Assembly (NCBI GenBank): GCA_024180945.1
Contig: JAKSGN010000043.1
Location: forward strand, 1,240,001 to 1,304,000
DNA length: 64,000 bases
From: Macrophomina tecta
Taxonomy: Eukaryota > Ascomycota > Dothideomycetes > Botryosphaeriales > Botryosphaeriaceae
Direction: 5' to 3'
This document shows, in pieces, positions 23,167 through 34,216 of this stretch (the first letter of the stretch is position 1; every line of letters begins with the position of its first letter). A program made the position numbers and the translations under genes. The notes under the pieces were generated by a model. It was not told where the DNA came from. It saw only the letters and a list, made by a program, of their open reading frames with translations, and searched no databases.

Positions 23167-23732
23167 TTAGGGCCAGCACGTCGAACATCGGTCGTACGTG
23201 CCGCGTCCGCAACAGCAGCTGCCAGACGAGCTTTTGCTGCACCGCCTGCTCTCGGTCTCGATGCCGTAGTCACTACTCCGGGGCGAGCTGCCGCCGCTGC
23301 CACTGTCGTACTCATTCGACGATGACGAGTAGGTGCTGCGGCGGCCGGTGCCAATGGCAACGGGCAGGCCCTGAATGACGCCACCCTGGCCCTGGCGCTG
23401 GCCGGGATACATGCCGTCGTTGACGGAGAAGTTGCGGCAGATCATGTAGGCGCGCGTGGCTGCGGCATTGCGGGCGAGCTCGTCCGACTCGTACTCGGCA
23501 TCGGTCGTGTACTCGCGGTTGTTGACGCGGACGGTGCAGATATAGCCATGCCGGGTGCGGCAGCACTCATACAGCGGGTCGGGCCAGTGTCGGCGTTGGC
23601 AGAGGCCTGGAAAGCGGCGCGCGGTCAGCCAATTGAGCGGTGAATCAAGCGGCAAAAAGAAAACATATTTTGGGCGATTGGCAGCGTCAAGAGCCTTTTA
23701 AGCTTACCGGTCAGGTACATTATGTAGAACAT
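23167..23732 (-). CDS. Small dsRNA-binding-motif-like protein with Cys-rich tail
   Basis: A tiny first exon, 23732-23708 (MFYIMYLT), is spliced over 101 nt to exon 2, 23606-23167, giving 154 aa. Residues about 28-75 read YICTVRVNNREYTTDAEY, then ESDELARNAAATRAYMICR, i.e. two or three strands followed by an alpha helix with the AxxxAAxxAY pattern of the second half of a dsRBM. The middle is Gly/Ser rich. The last 25 residues contain a CCC run and two more Cys pairs, giving a metal-binding or palmitoylation-like end. I know similar fungal hypothetical proteins but no function. The exon 2 frame alone would start at a non-ATG codon, so the mini-exon decides the start. Confidence 0.7.
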
Positions 23733-25820
23733 GGTTCCAGAAGGCCAATGGAGGGGCGGTTGGTGCAGCAGCGACGTCCCGACTCGTCAATGGCAGCAGA
23801 GGGCGGGTCCAGTGTGGCGCCGTTGGCACGCTCTTGTGGCTCTCGTGGTACAGCAGCGTGGGGCCGCTCGTCAATTGGGGCAGCTCGTCAATTGGGGCAG
23901 TGGATGGAGTGCAAAACGGCCAGGCTCGCGGGGCGGCAAGGGAGAGAGAGGCAGTAGGGAGACGGGCTAGACAGGAGGGCTCTCTTCCAACGAGAGGCGG
24001 GACACAGTGAGATTTATTGCAGGAGGCGGGATGCAGCGGGCATGCGAGGATATGCACCGTCCCAAGAGCAGCTCGCGCGAGGGCAGGAGGCTCGGGCATT
24101 GCTGGTAGGCTGCAGGCATTGCTGAGGCTCTGTGGGCATTCGCGACCCATATTTGATGTGTTGGCGCGCGTTTTCGCCAGTAGAGCGGAAAGGGTAAGCT
24201 GTTTTGATAGAGGGCCTCGGGCTGGGGTTTCGCCACCGAGCTGCATGCCGTGATTCGCGAGCTGGCGATCGGGCTGGCGGTTGCTTAAGCTCGCGGAGCG
24301 GTGGTTTAGGGTTGCGGAGAGGGCACTAATGCAGTGCACAAGAGCTGGCCGCTGCACTGAAGAAGCGCGGGCGGCGGCCATGGCAATCCAGTGTCTGGCG
24401 TGGCTTCGCGCGTTGCACGGGGGCGCCAGGGATGGGTTTGACAAGCAGGCGTCGGGTTGGTGGTACCGCTCTCTCGAGCCTTGCCCCCGGCCGGCCGTGC
24501 TTCATGCAGAGTGAGTTGGCAGGCGCTTGAGGACATTGAGGTGGAACTATATGCGCCCGCGACCACAACGGGCGAAGGCCAACGGGCCAGCCATGAGTCG
24601 AGCCGTTGCAGAATCGGCAGGATTGGCATCGCGACTCCAGCGGCCGACGAGAGCGCGCTGCCGGCGTGCGCGAGCGGAGCGCGAGCATGTGCGACCCCAG
24701 CACGCTGCGAAGTCGATGCTCCCGCGCCCTCCGTCACTCGGTGGCGCGCGCCGTCGTCCGTCAGCCGCCGCTGGCCGTGCTCTGCTGCTGCTGCCGCCGG
24801 AGCGCTGCGGTGCTGCTTGGTCTGTGTGCGCGTGTATGTCTGGAGCGGGCAGGCTAAATTGAGTGGGCGCGGGTAGAGGGCGGGCTGCATGCGCCAGGCA
24901 GGAGAGAGTGCATGGCATGGCGTTGAGGTGCAGCGCAGGGCCTGCCTCAATCGCCGGGTAGCCAGTGCGCATCGCTGCCGGCCGGGCAGGGCAGGTTCAT
25001 CAGCGATCAAGTGCAGCCGAACGCGGGGTCCCAGGGCCTGATCCTCCGCCGGCTGGGCCTGGTCCCAGCATCGAGATATGTATGTACGTATGCGCCGGAT
25101 GACGCTCGCCGGGCTGGACGCAGCTTCCGGGCCTGGACAGACGACCGCACGCAGCCGCCGGCGCTGGACGGGGCGCCGGACGGAGCTAGCAGGGCATATC
25201 GCATCGCATGAAGCTCTCTCAGCGCGCCCCTCCACGGCCGCGAGAGGGGTTCCCGTGCCCGGTACCTGGATGTTGCGCCTTGGCTGACTCGCCCCGGCCG
25301 CGCGCAACGTCGCAAGAGGCGGTGAGGCACGCGCCTCGAGCTGAGATATCTTCTGGCGCCTTTTCGCGGCCGCGCGGAGAGCGACAGAATGCCCTCTCGC
25401 GTGGCCCGGTGACGCAGCGCCGGTCGGCCCAGCGCGTCCGCCGGGCGGCAATGGTGTCAGCGAGGATGACGTCCAGTGCTGCTGCCGGATCGCCGCCCGC
25501 GCAAGGCTGAGCCAAACTCCGAACGACGCGGCGGGGTTCCGCTGTGCGACCAACCGCCCGCCCTCCGAGGTGCGCGACGCCTCTGCTCTTGCGCGGCATC
25601 AGCTCCTGCTCCTGCTCCTGCTCCAGCGTCAGCATCCGCGCAGACGCAATTGAAAGGCCCGCCGTCCGCCTACTTCCAACATATCAAGCCCAGCGTCCGC
25701 GTCACTCCTGCTGTGCCCCGTCCAGCTTCAGAAGCCGCCGTGTCACCAGCTCCGCAGCAGCTCCAACCCTCCAGTCCGCGCCGACTTCCCGCTCCAACTC
25801 CCCCCCTGCGTTACACCACC
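23733..25820. other. Long GC-rich intergenic region with a short tandem repeat
   Basis: Just over 2 kb of high-GC DNA between divergent genes. It has long spurious open frames (up to 415 codons), expected from base composition. A 17-bp tandem duplication lies at 23866-23899. Repeated GCTCCT units lie near 25600-25630 close to the Dabb start. No gene supported. Confidence 0.5.
23866..23899. repeat. 17-bp perfect tandem duplication
   Basis: The unit GCTCGTCAATTGGGGCA occurs twice in direct tandem, upstream of the small dsRBM-like gene. Confidence 0.9.
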
Positions 25821-26481
25821 ATGGCGAAGAACATCAACCGAATCACCCTGTTCAAGGTCCCGAACCAAGATGACATTGCCGCAATCTTGGAAAAATACAC
25901 CACCCTCACAACTGACGCGAAGAAGGTATGACCAGCTCCTCGGCCCAGCCGTCTGTCTTTCCCGGCACTCTGGGAAAAAAAATAAGAGCCTTTCCGGCAA
26001 CCTGCCGCAAGCCTCCATTTCCCCCCAGAATTTCCGCCCTCAAACACGCCTCCCGCGGAGTCCTACAAGGGACGCTGGGCCAAGGCCGCGAGGTGCCGTT
26101 CAACTCCACAACGATGCACACACGTCACTGCATTCCCGTCCTCCAACACCATTGACCACCTCCAACACGTCCGATCCCACCTCCCTCGCCACTCCTTCCA
26201 ATCTCCCATTTCCGGTGCGTGTTTCTCTCTGAAATCGCCCGCTTACAACCCGCGGCACGCGCGCACAGGACTCGAAACCCTACATCGTCTCGGCGAAGGC
26301 GAACGCTGTGATCCCTGACCCTGCCGGACGCAACCAGGGCTTTACCGTCGCAGCCAATACCGTCTTTGCCTCGCTCGACGACATGAAGTACTACGACGAA
26401 GAGTGCGAGGCTCACAAGGCCATCAAGGCATTCCTGAAGCCCAAGATCCAGGGCGCCATGACCGTGTACCACGAGGCGTAA
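25821..26481 (+). CDS. Stress-responsive alpha/beta-barrel (Dabb) protein
   Basis: Exon 1, 25821-25925, and exon 2, 26269-26481, encode 105 aa, the usual size of a single Dabb (dimeric ferredoxin-like) domain. The start ACCACCATGG is a strong context. Sequence order fits the fold: ITLFKVPNQDDIAAILEKY, DSKPYIVSAKANAVI, FTVAANTVFASLDDMKYYDE, and CEAHKAIKAFLKP. Fungal and plant relatives are induced by stress, and some bind or cyclise polyketides; here no catalytic role can be inferred. The 343 nt intron is several times longer than the window norm. A long GC/CT-rich leader precedes the start. Confidence 0.85.
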
Positions 26482-27188
26482 GAGGACAGGGCTGAGGACA
26501 TGGCGAAATGCCGCCCCTGCGATCTCCGGGGACGATATCTGAACAAGAGTCCGGCACACGAGCAGGGGGAATAACCGGGTACGCGTCTGTGATTCCGGCA
26601 CTCGAGATGAGTTGTCAAACAGGAGGAGAGGAGGAAAAAAGAAAAAGGGAGGAAAAAAAATAAATGAATGTCCGACGGAAGCACGTCTCGATCGGAGACA
26701 GACCTATTGCCACTAGCAGGTAGCGGTAGAATAAGGGGATCGATTGCGGCTCGCCATAATGACATACTGATCTGCGCCACCTTATTAGTTCTCAATCCCG
26801 CGCAGCGGCAGCGGTGGCGGCGGGGCGGCGGATGATCATCTCTGGCCCACCCCCCACCATCTCGCCTATCTCCCGCGTGGTGCATCTGTATTTCTCTCCC
26901 GCGTGCATGCTCCGCTCCAGTAGCACAACGCGAACGCAGTTCCCAAACTACTGCCCGCCCGCCCCTACATTCCCTACTAGCCTCAGCTGGACCCTTACCG
27001 CAAAACCTGGCCAATCATGCACCGCATCCGCCGATCCGGCATCCACCTTTCAAACAAGCCACACTGTCACAAAACCCCTCCCCTCCCCTCCACATGTGAT
27101 CACCCCAAGCTTAGCCGGTCCTCGATCTTGGAACGACTCTCTTACCAACACGCAGAGCTTTGGATCGCATGAGTACTTCGTGTCTTCC
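26482..27188. other. Convergent intergenic region
   Basis: About 700 bp between convergent stops. It includes an A-rich patch near 26629-26665, then C-rich sequence. No gene seen. Confidence 0.5.
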
Positions 27189-29365
27189 TCAGAACCCCAC
27201 TTTCTCCTCAAACCACCTCCTCGCCGCCTCGGCCTTGCCCCACGGCAGGACGTACACGGGGTTGACCATGCCCACTCGGTCCTCCTCGTCCCAGACGCGG
27301 CTTTCTTCGTCGTCCGCGTCCACAGCGGTCCAGTTGAAGCCGGCGTTGAGCGGTGGGGAGAAGGCGGCCTGCGGAGACGATGACGACGAAGTGGACGGTG
27401 TGAAGCTGTAGCGGTACTGCCCCGCGCTGAGCCCGGAAAGGTTGTAGCAGCTGTGGTAGCCGTCGACGGGCCTGAGAGGAAGTTGTTGTTAGTGCGTGTG
27501 CTCGAGAAGGATGAGGGATAGGGATATGTATGTGGTGGTTAGGGCCAGCCCCGCCTGGCCGTATGACTGCTCCAACCGTACGCCCACCTTCCACACTCAT
27601 CCAGCAGTGAAAGAGGGGGTTTTGAAAAGGGGAGAGGGCAAACACTCACTTCCCCGGCTTGTCCCTCAATCCACCATTCTTGCCCTGGCACGCGCCCAAG
27701 ATATACCGTACCATGCCCTCCCTGCTCCACAGCCCCTTATGTGATCCTCTTTCCGCCATTCCCGGGGCCTGCAGCGCGGCCTCGACGAGCGCCCAGCACC
27801 CGCCGACCCAGTGGTTGTAGCAGCCATCGACAAGCTTGTTGGCGCGCCCCGCAAAGCCGCCCTCGGGCGCCTGCTGCCGGGACGAAAGGTAGTGGATCAG
27901 CGCGGGCAGGTCGAGGTGCCGGTTCAGCATGGCGAAGGGTTCGCCCAGGATGCACAGGCAAGCCAGCGCGCAGAAGGCGTAGGCGCCGTGGGCTTCATTA
28001 CCAGGGGCCGCGCCGATGCCGCCTTCGAAGGTTTGGCCTGGGGATTGGGTGTGTTTAGATGCGTGTTTGAGCGAAAGATGGCAGGGATATGTCTTAGTGG
28101 TATGGGCACTTACAGCCTGATATCCACTCGGGGAGCTTGTCCAGGAAGGTCTTGAGGCCGTGGGCGCGGGAGGGCGCGTCGGGGGGCAGCTCTATGGGGA
28201 GGTTGAGGAGGGATATGATGACCATGGCACAGTAGGCGCCGCTGTAGTGATGTGTTAATGGATTTGTTGTCTCGTGGGATATCTTCTATGCCGGGGTTGT
28301 TACCGCACGTCTTCCTCTCCGCCTGCGGTAACTGTGAAGCCGCCGTCTGTCTGCTTCATGCGGCCCAGGAAGTGCCACCTGGGGATATGGTTTAGACAAA
28401 TGTTTTCATGTTTCGGAAATGGTTACAAACATAGTTTTGCGGTTTGTCAACTCGTAGGCTTCTTCTCCGCCGAGGATGGCCAGAGCTAGGATGGTGGCGT
28501 ACGAGGTAATGACGTGAGGGGATTGGCCGTGTCCTCCTCCATAGCCTCCTGTGGAGTCTTGAAGGGGACGATACATTTCGATAGCTCTGTAGGGTATGTC
28601 AGACGATACGGAAATGGCGTTGCACAGTGCAATTTCTGCACCATGCTGTTTTGACCAGCTCAGTCAGGTCTGAGGAGTGTTTCTTTTGAAGTGCATATAT
28701 GGACTAGAAAAAAGGAGAGGAAACGACATGGAAGGAATATTCTTCTTTTCAGGTAAGTGGATACATATAACAACCCATGAAAGAGACGTTGCATAGTGGA
28801 GACGAAGAGAAATGGGATCCACGAGGGTCTCAAAATCAGAGGTTGCTGCTGGAGAGCCAAAGACCTACCCTTGACGGTAATGTGAGGTATCTTCTCCCAG
28901 TATAGAGATGACGAATAGACTCCAGTACGGGATCCATGGACGGCTAGCATCCATGGCAACGAAAGGAGGAGGATAGTCGGTCAAGCCGTCTGCGGCATAC
29001 GCTAGATGGTCCTTGCGAAGCAAATGTGGGACGCCATGCGAGTTCAGCTTGAGTTTGTACGGATTGTCCTTGTGGAAAGGCAGTATCTTTTCTACTGTCT
29101 CCCTTTGATCTTGCGAGGTTTTGGTTTCAAGGTGGTCGACCAGCAGCGGTGGTGAAGAGTACAACGTGGGAACGTCCTTCTGGATGGAGAGGTCAGTGAG
29201 ATCAGGTACGACCTCGCCCTGGGGAGAATCATCGGCCATGTCTTCGAACTCGTCGTCGGTGGTGATTTCTTCAAGTCGCGAGGAGGATCCGGACAGCAGC
29301 TCGTCTAGACGATCCGACGGGGATGGCTGGGAGGGGCTGAATGACTGCGGCTGGGACTGCGCCAT
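27189..29365 (-). CDS. RAM1: Protein farnesyltransferase beta subunit
   Basis: Six exons (29365-28869, 28586-28431, 28378-28304, 28241-28114, 28037-27650, 27471-27189) give 508 aa, all GT-AG. Landmarks: VAMDASRPWIPYW, PTGGYGGGHGQ-like DSTGGYGGGHGQSPHV, DGGFTVTAGGEEDVRGAYCAM, FEGGIGAAPGNEAHGAYAFC, EGGFAGRANKLVDGCYNHW and VDGYHSCYNLSGLS. The zinc ligands expected in FTase beta (Asp and Cys in VDGCYNHW, His in GYHSCY) are present. The enzyme farnesylates CaaX cysteines of Ras-like proteins and fungal a-factor-type pheromones with the alpha subunit. MAQSQPQ at 29365 is chosen, but the frame stays open further 5' (other Met at 29401 and 29458), and coding-like sequence continues upstream. Confidence 0.92.
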
Positions 29366-29503
29366 GGTGGAGGGTTTGAAGAGCACTCGTCGTTTCCGCA
29401 TGGACTGCAAGACAAAGAGGGTCCAAGGCTCGTCTTTGGAGGACCCTTCTGAAAGCATGCACCGAGGCAGTGGACAGGCTTTGAGATCGTCACGAGCTCA
29501 TTG

Positions 29504-29944
29504 TCAGCTTCCCACCAATCGCTTTCGGCCAACGAGGGGGGCACGCAAACCAGGCGCAGCAGAGACCTTGAGCCGCAGCACGTTCGAAGCGCAGGCGAGC
29601 TCGTTGTGTTTCTGGATGTTTACATTTTCACACAGCTTCGTAGGTGGAGCGATGATCGCACCGCGGGGCATCATCGGCCTCCGCGCGCAGAGTTGCGCCG
29701 CCAGCTTCGCTTTCTTGGGCGCCCTAATCTTCCCATCCTTCCTCTCAGCCTCAACATCAAAGACCACGCCCAAAGGCTTAAGCGACCAAGGGACCCACCG
29801 GCCAGAGATGTGCTTGCTGACTTCTGAGGTTCATTCTACAGAGACACTCACCGTCATGCTCGCAGTAACACGCCTCGGCGCTTGAAACCCTATCGGCGGC
29901 AACGTCCTTTCAAGAACTCCATACCGCCTACACCGCATCACCAT
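29504..29944 (-). CDS. Unrecognised coding-like exons upstream of farnesyltransferase beta
   Basis: A minus-strand frame reads PLGVVFDVEAERKDGKIRAP, then KKAKLAAQLCARRPMMPRGA, and KLCENVNIQKHNELACASNV, a lysine/glutamate-rich, clearly protein-like composition. Upstream, ATG at 29944 opens MVMRCRRYGVLERTLPPIGF and an Arg-rich, acid-poor leader resembling a mitochondrial presequence, ending at a GTGAGT donor near 29855. The joining acceptor is uncertain. A donor near 29560 could splice into the frame that precedes the farnesyltransferase start (EGSSKDEPWTLFVLQSMRKR), so this may be a separate small mitochondrial protein or a 5' extension. Function unknown. Confidence 0.4.
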
Positions 29945-31396
29945 GCCCGCTTCCGCGTCTCAGAGCTCCGTTCCATGCCTCTCGTGCCCTGCTCCACGTT
30001 GCTGTCGCGCGCTCTCCGTATCCTGCATCTCGCAAACGTCCAATAAGCTCTGTGCCCTCTATCGCGGACCTGTCCCCGGTGCAGGATAAACACAACGTAT
30101 AGCTGCCTCCACTCACATGAGTCTATGCGGGTCAACTTCGAGGAATGTGTCATAAACGGGAGCAGGGAGCGGACAGTCGCTGCACCTTCGGTCAGCGCAG
30201 TGGCGGCCTAGAGCAGCGTGGTGGTCTTGCTACCTGGCATTATCCACGGATTGCATGAATCTTGGCTTGCTTCCACGATCATGCACCCTCGTGTGTCGAT
30301 AACGCAATGCACGTCGCCGACGAGACCCTAATCGCGTCAACGCCCTCGCACCGATCTTACGTGTGATGGGCTGGCGGTTTCAGCTGTCCCGAGAACCGTG
30401 GCCAACGCAGCTGAACGTCTTTCCTCGAACATCTACGGCCCTGTACACAATGCTGTTAAGTCTTACAGGGTAGGGTCTGCATTCCTCCTGCCATCATCGC
30501 TTTCTCGGATGATGTACCCTTTCGGAAATTATGGGGGGGCCGTTCCTCGTGCCACTGCATTGCCGGGAGCAGAGGGAGGAGCCTATTACAAGCCTGCAGT
30601 ACATGGCTGCGTTAGGTCATCTACAAGGAACTATTTGACCGCTGCAGCCAGCTTGCATGTCCTGCTGCAGCAGAAGATGGCTCGACCGGGTCTCAGGAAC
30701 ACGAAGGAGCATATATTGCTGAGATAATCCTCCGCATACGAGAACCTAAAATCGGCGCCCAGAATTTTTTAGCGTCTGACAAAGACAGCAGACACACGAA
30801 AGCCCTAAGTGACACCTCAGAAGTTCTACCAAGATGGCCGATGAGACTTCGATCCCTGTAGCCCGATCTTCTAGAAAGTAAGATACGAGGTTAGCTCTAA
30901 AAATATCGCAATGCCGAGTGCTAACATGTGTAGGGAGCAGAAACATCGTCCTGATATCAACGTCTAGAAAGCAATAACCCTCACGTCCCGGTCAATACTT
31001 CTAACCCCCATGCACATATTCCCGTGGTGTCGTAATAGGCAGTTTAGCAGCGGAGCCTGTTTTGCAGTGCCCGGAATTTTATCATCCGTGTTTCCAGTCG
31101 GTACGAATCACCGACAGGGCGGTTGGAATTGCATGAGAAATAGCCATGCGCTTGCCACCTAGCTCTGGTTGGTTTAGATGATGTCAGAATGCAACCTCGC
31201 CGGATTTAGCAATTTGATGCGGCCAATGTCGGCTCAGACCAGTCATACCTCTACCCCGCCTTTGGTGCCCATTTTCGTGTGTTCTTTGCTTTTGAGCTTA
31301 TCTTCACCTCTCAATAAAGTCTAATGCCACAATCACATTGTTTTTGGTCGCTTAAAGCCTTGGACTCTATCCTGGAGCGCAGATTCTCGTGTAATC
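29945..31396. other. Intergenic region
   Basis: About 1.45 kb between divergent genes. The distal half (30.7-31.3 kb) is AT-richer. A 109-codon ORF near 30.4 kb looks random. Confidence 0.45.
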
Positions 31397-33947
31397 ATGA
31401 CTACCGTGTCCACCGCAGTCCTAGAAGGACGCCATCCCTTCACCGTTGCGGCAGAGGAGAATATCAGTATCGCAACAGAGAACTTGGGCCGTCACTTCGA
31501 GCACTTCGACATGGAGACGGAGCCGGAGACAGAAGTTTCGATTGATGGGGGCATGACGGCCTGGCTTGTCCTGGCTGCTACTTGTTTGATACAGCTGCCC
31601 ATTTGGGGTATTTCTCATCAAATTATATATTATGGCTTCATAATTGTGCACCCTAACCGCCACTTCAGGTTTCTCTATTGCCTTTGGCGTTATCCAAGAG
31701 TACTACCAGTCAGCTGATTCAGAGATTGCTGGTGACAAAGGCATGGTGCCTGTTATTGGGGCTACAGGAACGGTATGCAAGTGTATCCATTCTCAGCATG
31801 TAATTTTTTTTTTTTTTTTTCAAAACAGTTCCATTTTGCACACTTCAAGAGGTGCCGAGACTGTAAGAGCACTCTGCTGTGGAATTAAGTGGCCATTTGC
31901 ATGCATCCCGCCTCAAAACCTGCAGAGTTTCAACTCTCTATGATTTCCTCATCTGTCAATGTTCCTCCACTTGCTACTGTAGTACATCCTAACCTCAACA
32001 CTAAAATCACACGCTTCAGCCCGGCTGGATCTAGCTCCTTTTTCACTCCTTGAGCTCTTGTCCTTCCTGGGAGCATCTTGCTTCCCTGGCAGAAAAAGAG
32101 CTGCACTGCCTACTCCTTCACACCATATTACTACTTCATTCTTGAACCTGAAGATATGATACGGACTAATTATGAGTACCCAGGGCATCCTCTACCTCTC
32201 ATCCCCCCTTACCTTCACTCTACTCTCCCTCCGCCCCTCCCTCCGCCACTATTTTGGCCTCATCGGCCTCGTTGTCACCAGTGCTTCCTTCCTCGCCTCT
32301 GCCTTCGTCACTCGCGCATCTCAACTTGTCGTATTTCAAGGCGTGATAGCCGCGCTGGGTACCGGCCTCCTCTTCGCCACGTCCACCCTCTCTGCCTTGA
32401 CGAACTCTTCACACGGCGCAAAGGACTGGCATACGGCATCATGTGGGCGGTGCGTAATCCACAACCATTCCCCGCCCAGCATAGCAGGGAAAACTGACAA
32501 GGGTATCGATCCCTCTACAGGGCAAGAGCGCGACAGGCGTGGGCCTACCATTCGCAATGGCGGCCTCGCTGGATCGGTTTGGGCACAGGACGACGATGCT
32601 GGGGTGGACGGTTTCCGTGGTAGGTTTTGGTCGTTCTTCACTTTCCCTTGCTGTCGACGGGGTTCATGCGTTATCCGGGCAAGAACTGGGGTGTCATTCG
32701 CCGGGTTCGCTGGGAGCGGTGAGCAAGACGAGAAGGATGCCAGGGCATACTGCATGCGCTCCCTTGCCCATCCCATCCACGTACGACAGCGCTCCCGTGC
32801 CGCCCGCTTGGTTGGATCACAGCACGCAAGAGGAGCGAGCAGCACCAGAAACTCGCATGTAGCCAAACTACACAGCAAACGCCCGCTGACCGTTTCCCCC
32901 ACGCAGACACTCGTCACCGCGCCGCTCCTCCTCCTCCTCCGCCCCCGCCGCTCCCAAACACCCACCACATCCCGTGACCCCGCCTCCGCGGCCAACGGGT
33001 CCGCCGCCCCGTCACCACCATCACCACCATCACCACGCAGCAGCATCTACCGCTCGCCCACCTTCTGGGCGCTGCAAACCGGCAACGTGCTGCAGTCGCT
33101 CGGCTACTTCCTGCCCGCTGCGTACCTGCCTGGCTACGCGACGCGGGCGCTGGCGCTGCCGCCGCGGGCCGGCACGCTGCTGCTGGCGCTGCTCAACGCC
33201 ACGAGCGTGCCCGGCGGCATCGTGCTGGGCGTGCTGTGCGACCGGCCGCGCATGACGCGGCGCGTGCTGCTGCTGTCTGCGCTGCCGAGCGGCGTTGCTG
33301 TGTTGTGCTGCTGGGGACTGGCGGGCCCACCGGCGAGTGCTACTAGTTCTGTTAGTCCCAGTTAAGGTATGTACCATCCTATGTGTGTGTATGCGTCGGT
33401 AGCGATCGTCTATACACGCATACAAACAAGCACGCTCGCCTTCTATTGCCAAAGGCGGATTGGTGGTTGATCTGTTGCTGCCAACGACGAGATGATGCAC
33501 ACTATTGCTGTCGAGACGCTATCTGTTTTTCCCTTTCTGCTAGTTCAAAGAGTGGGGGGGGTGTGCTGATAGTGCGACCGATATACAGGGACCCGTCATG
33601 ACTCTTCCGGCATCACCGGGCACGGAGGTGATAGCAGTAGATGCGGCGTGGCTCTACTCATTGTCTTCGCGCTATGCTACGGCTTCTTCGCCGGCGGCTT
33701 CAGCAGCACGTGGAGCGGCGTGCTGCGGGAGCTGCAGAGCGAAAACCCCCGGCTCGACACGGGGCTCGTGTTTGGGCTGCTGGCGGGCGGGAGGGGCGTA
33801 GGGAACGTGGTCAGTGGTCCGATCAGCGTTGCGCTGATGGCTGCGAGGGAGGGGAGCAAGAAGGGAGGGGATATGACGATGATGGGCAACAGTGATGGCC
33901 AGGTTAGAGGCCCTGGTGCTGGTGCGTATGGCAGTATGGTCCGATGA
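31397..33947 (+). pseudogene. Monocarboxylate-transporter-like MFS gene, reading frame broken
   Basis: Strong exons exist: 31397-31611 ending LVLAATCLIQLPIW, then GFSIAFGVIQEYYQSADSE, then (after about 400 nt) GILYLSSPLTFTLLS and SQLVVFQGVIAALGTGLLFA, CLDELFTRRKGLAYGIMWAG, KSATGVGLPFAMAASLDRFG, a 286 nt gap, TLVTAPLLLLLRPR, SPTFWALQTGNVLQSLGYFL and, after another gap, YGFFAGGFSSTWSGVLREL. These are MCT/MCH-type permease blocks in order. Between GTGLLFATSTLSA and CLDELF the frame shifts by one base near 32390. Near 33925 the frame also changes before GPMILFTGASALLGAW (frameshift or a 35 nt mini-intron), which would carry coding to about 34216. Three introns are unusually long (about 280-400 nt). 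Confidence 0.55.
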
Positions 33948-34216
33948 TCCTATTCACGGGTGCTTCGGCGCTGCTCGGAGCTTGGGGCTGGCTGTGCCAG
34001 CGCCGCGATGTGTCTGCTGCGGCCTCGTCATGGCGACGGCGAGTAGCGGCGGCAGCAGCGGCGCTGGCGATTCCAGCATCAGTGCGATGGAGCTGCTGCT
34101 GCGTTGGGAGGAATGGGTTTGGTGCGGTTGCTAGAGCGTGGTGGCGCCGCGTCGGCCAGCGCCCCCAACATCACCAACAGCAGCAGCAGCAGCATCAGGA
34201 GGACCGGCACCGGTAA

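Noticed and set aside
24306..25553. 415-codon minus-strand ORF
   Set aside because: Located in very GC-rich DNA where stop codons are rare; Ala/Arg/Pro-rich composition, overlaps other equally long frames, resembles no family.
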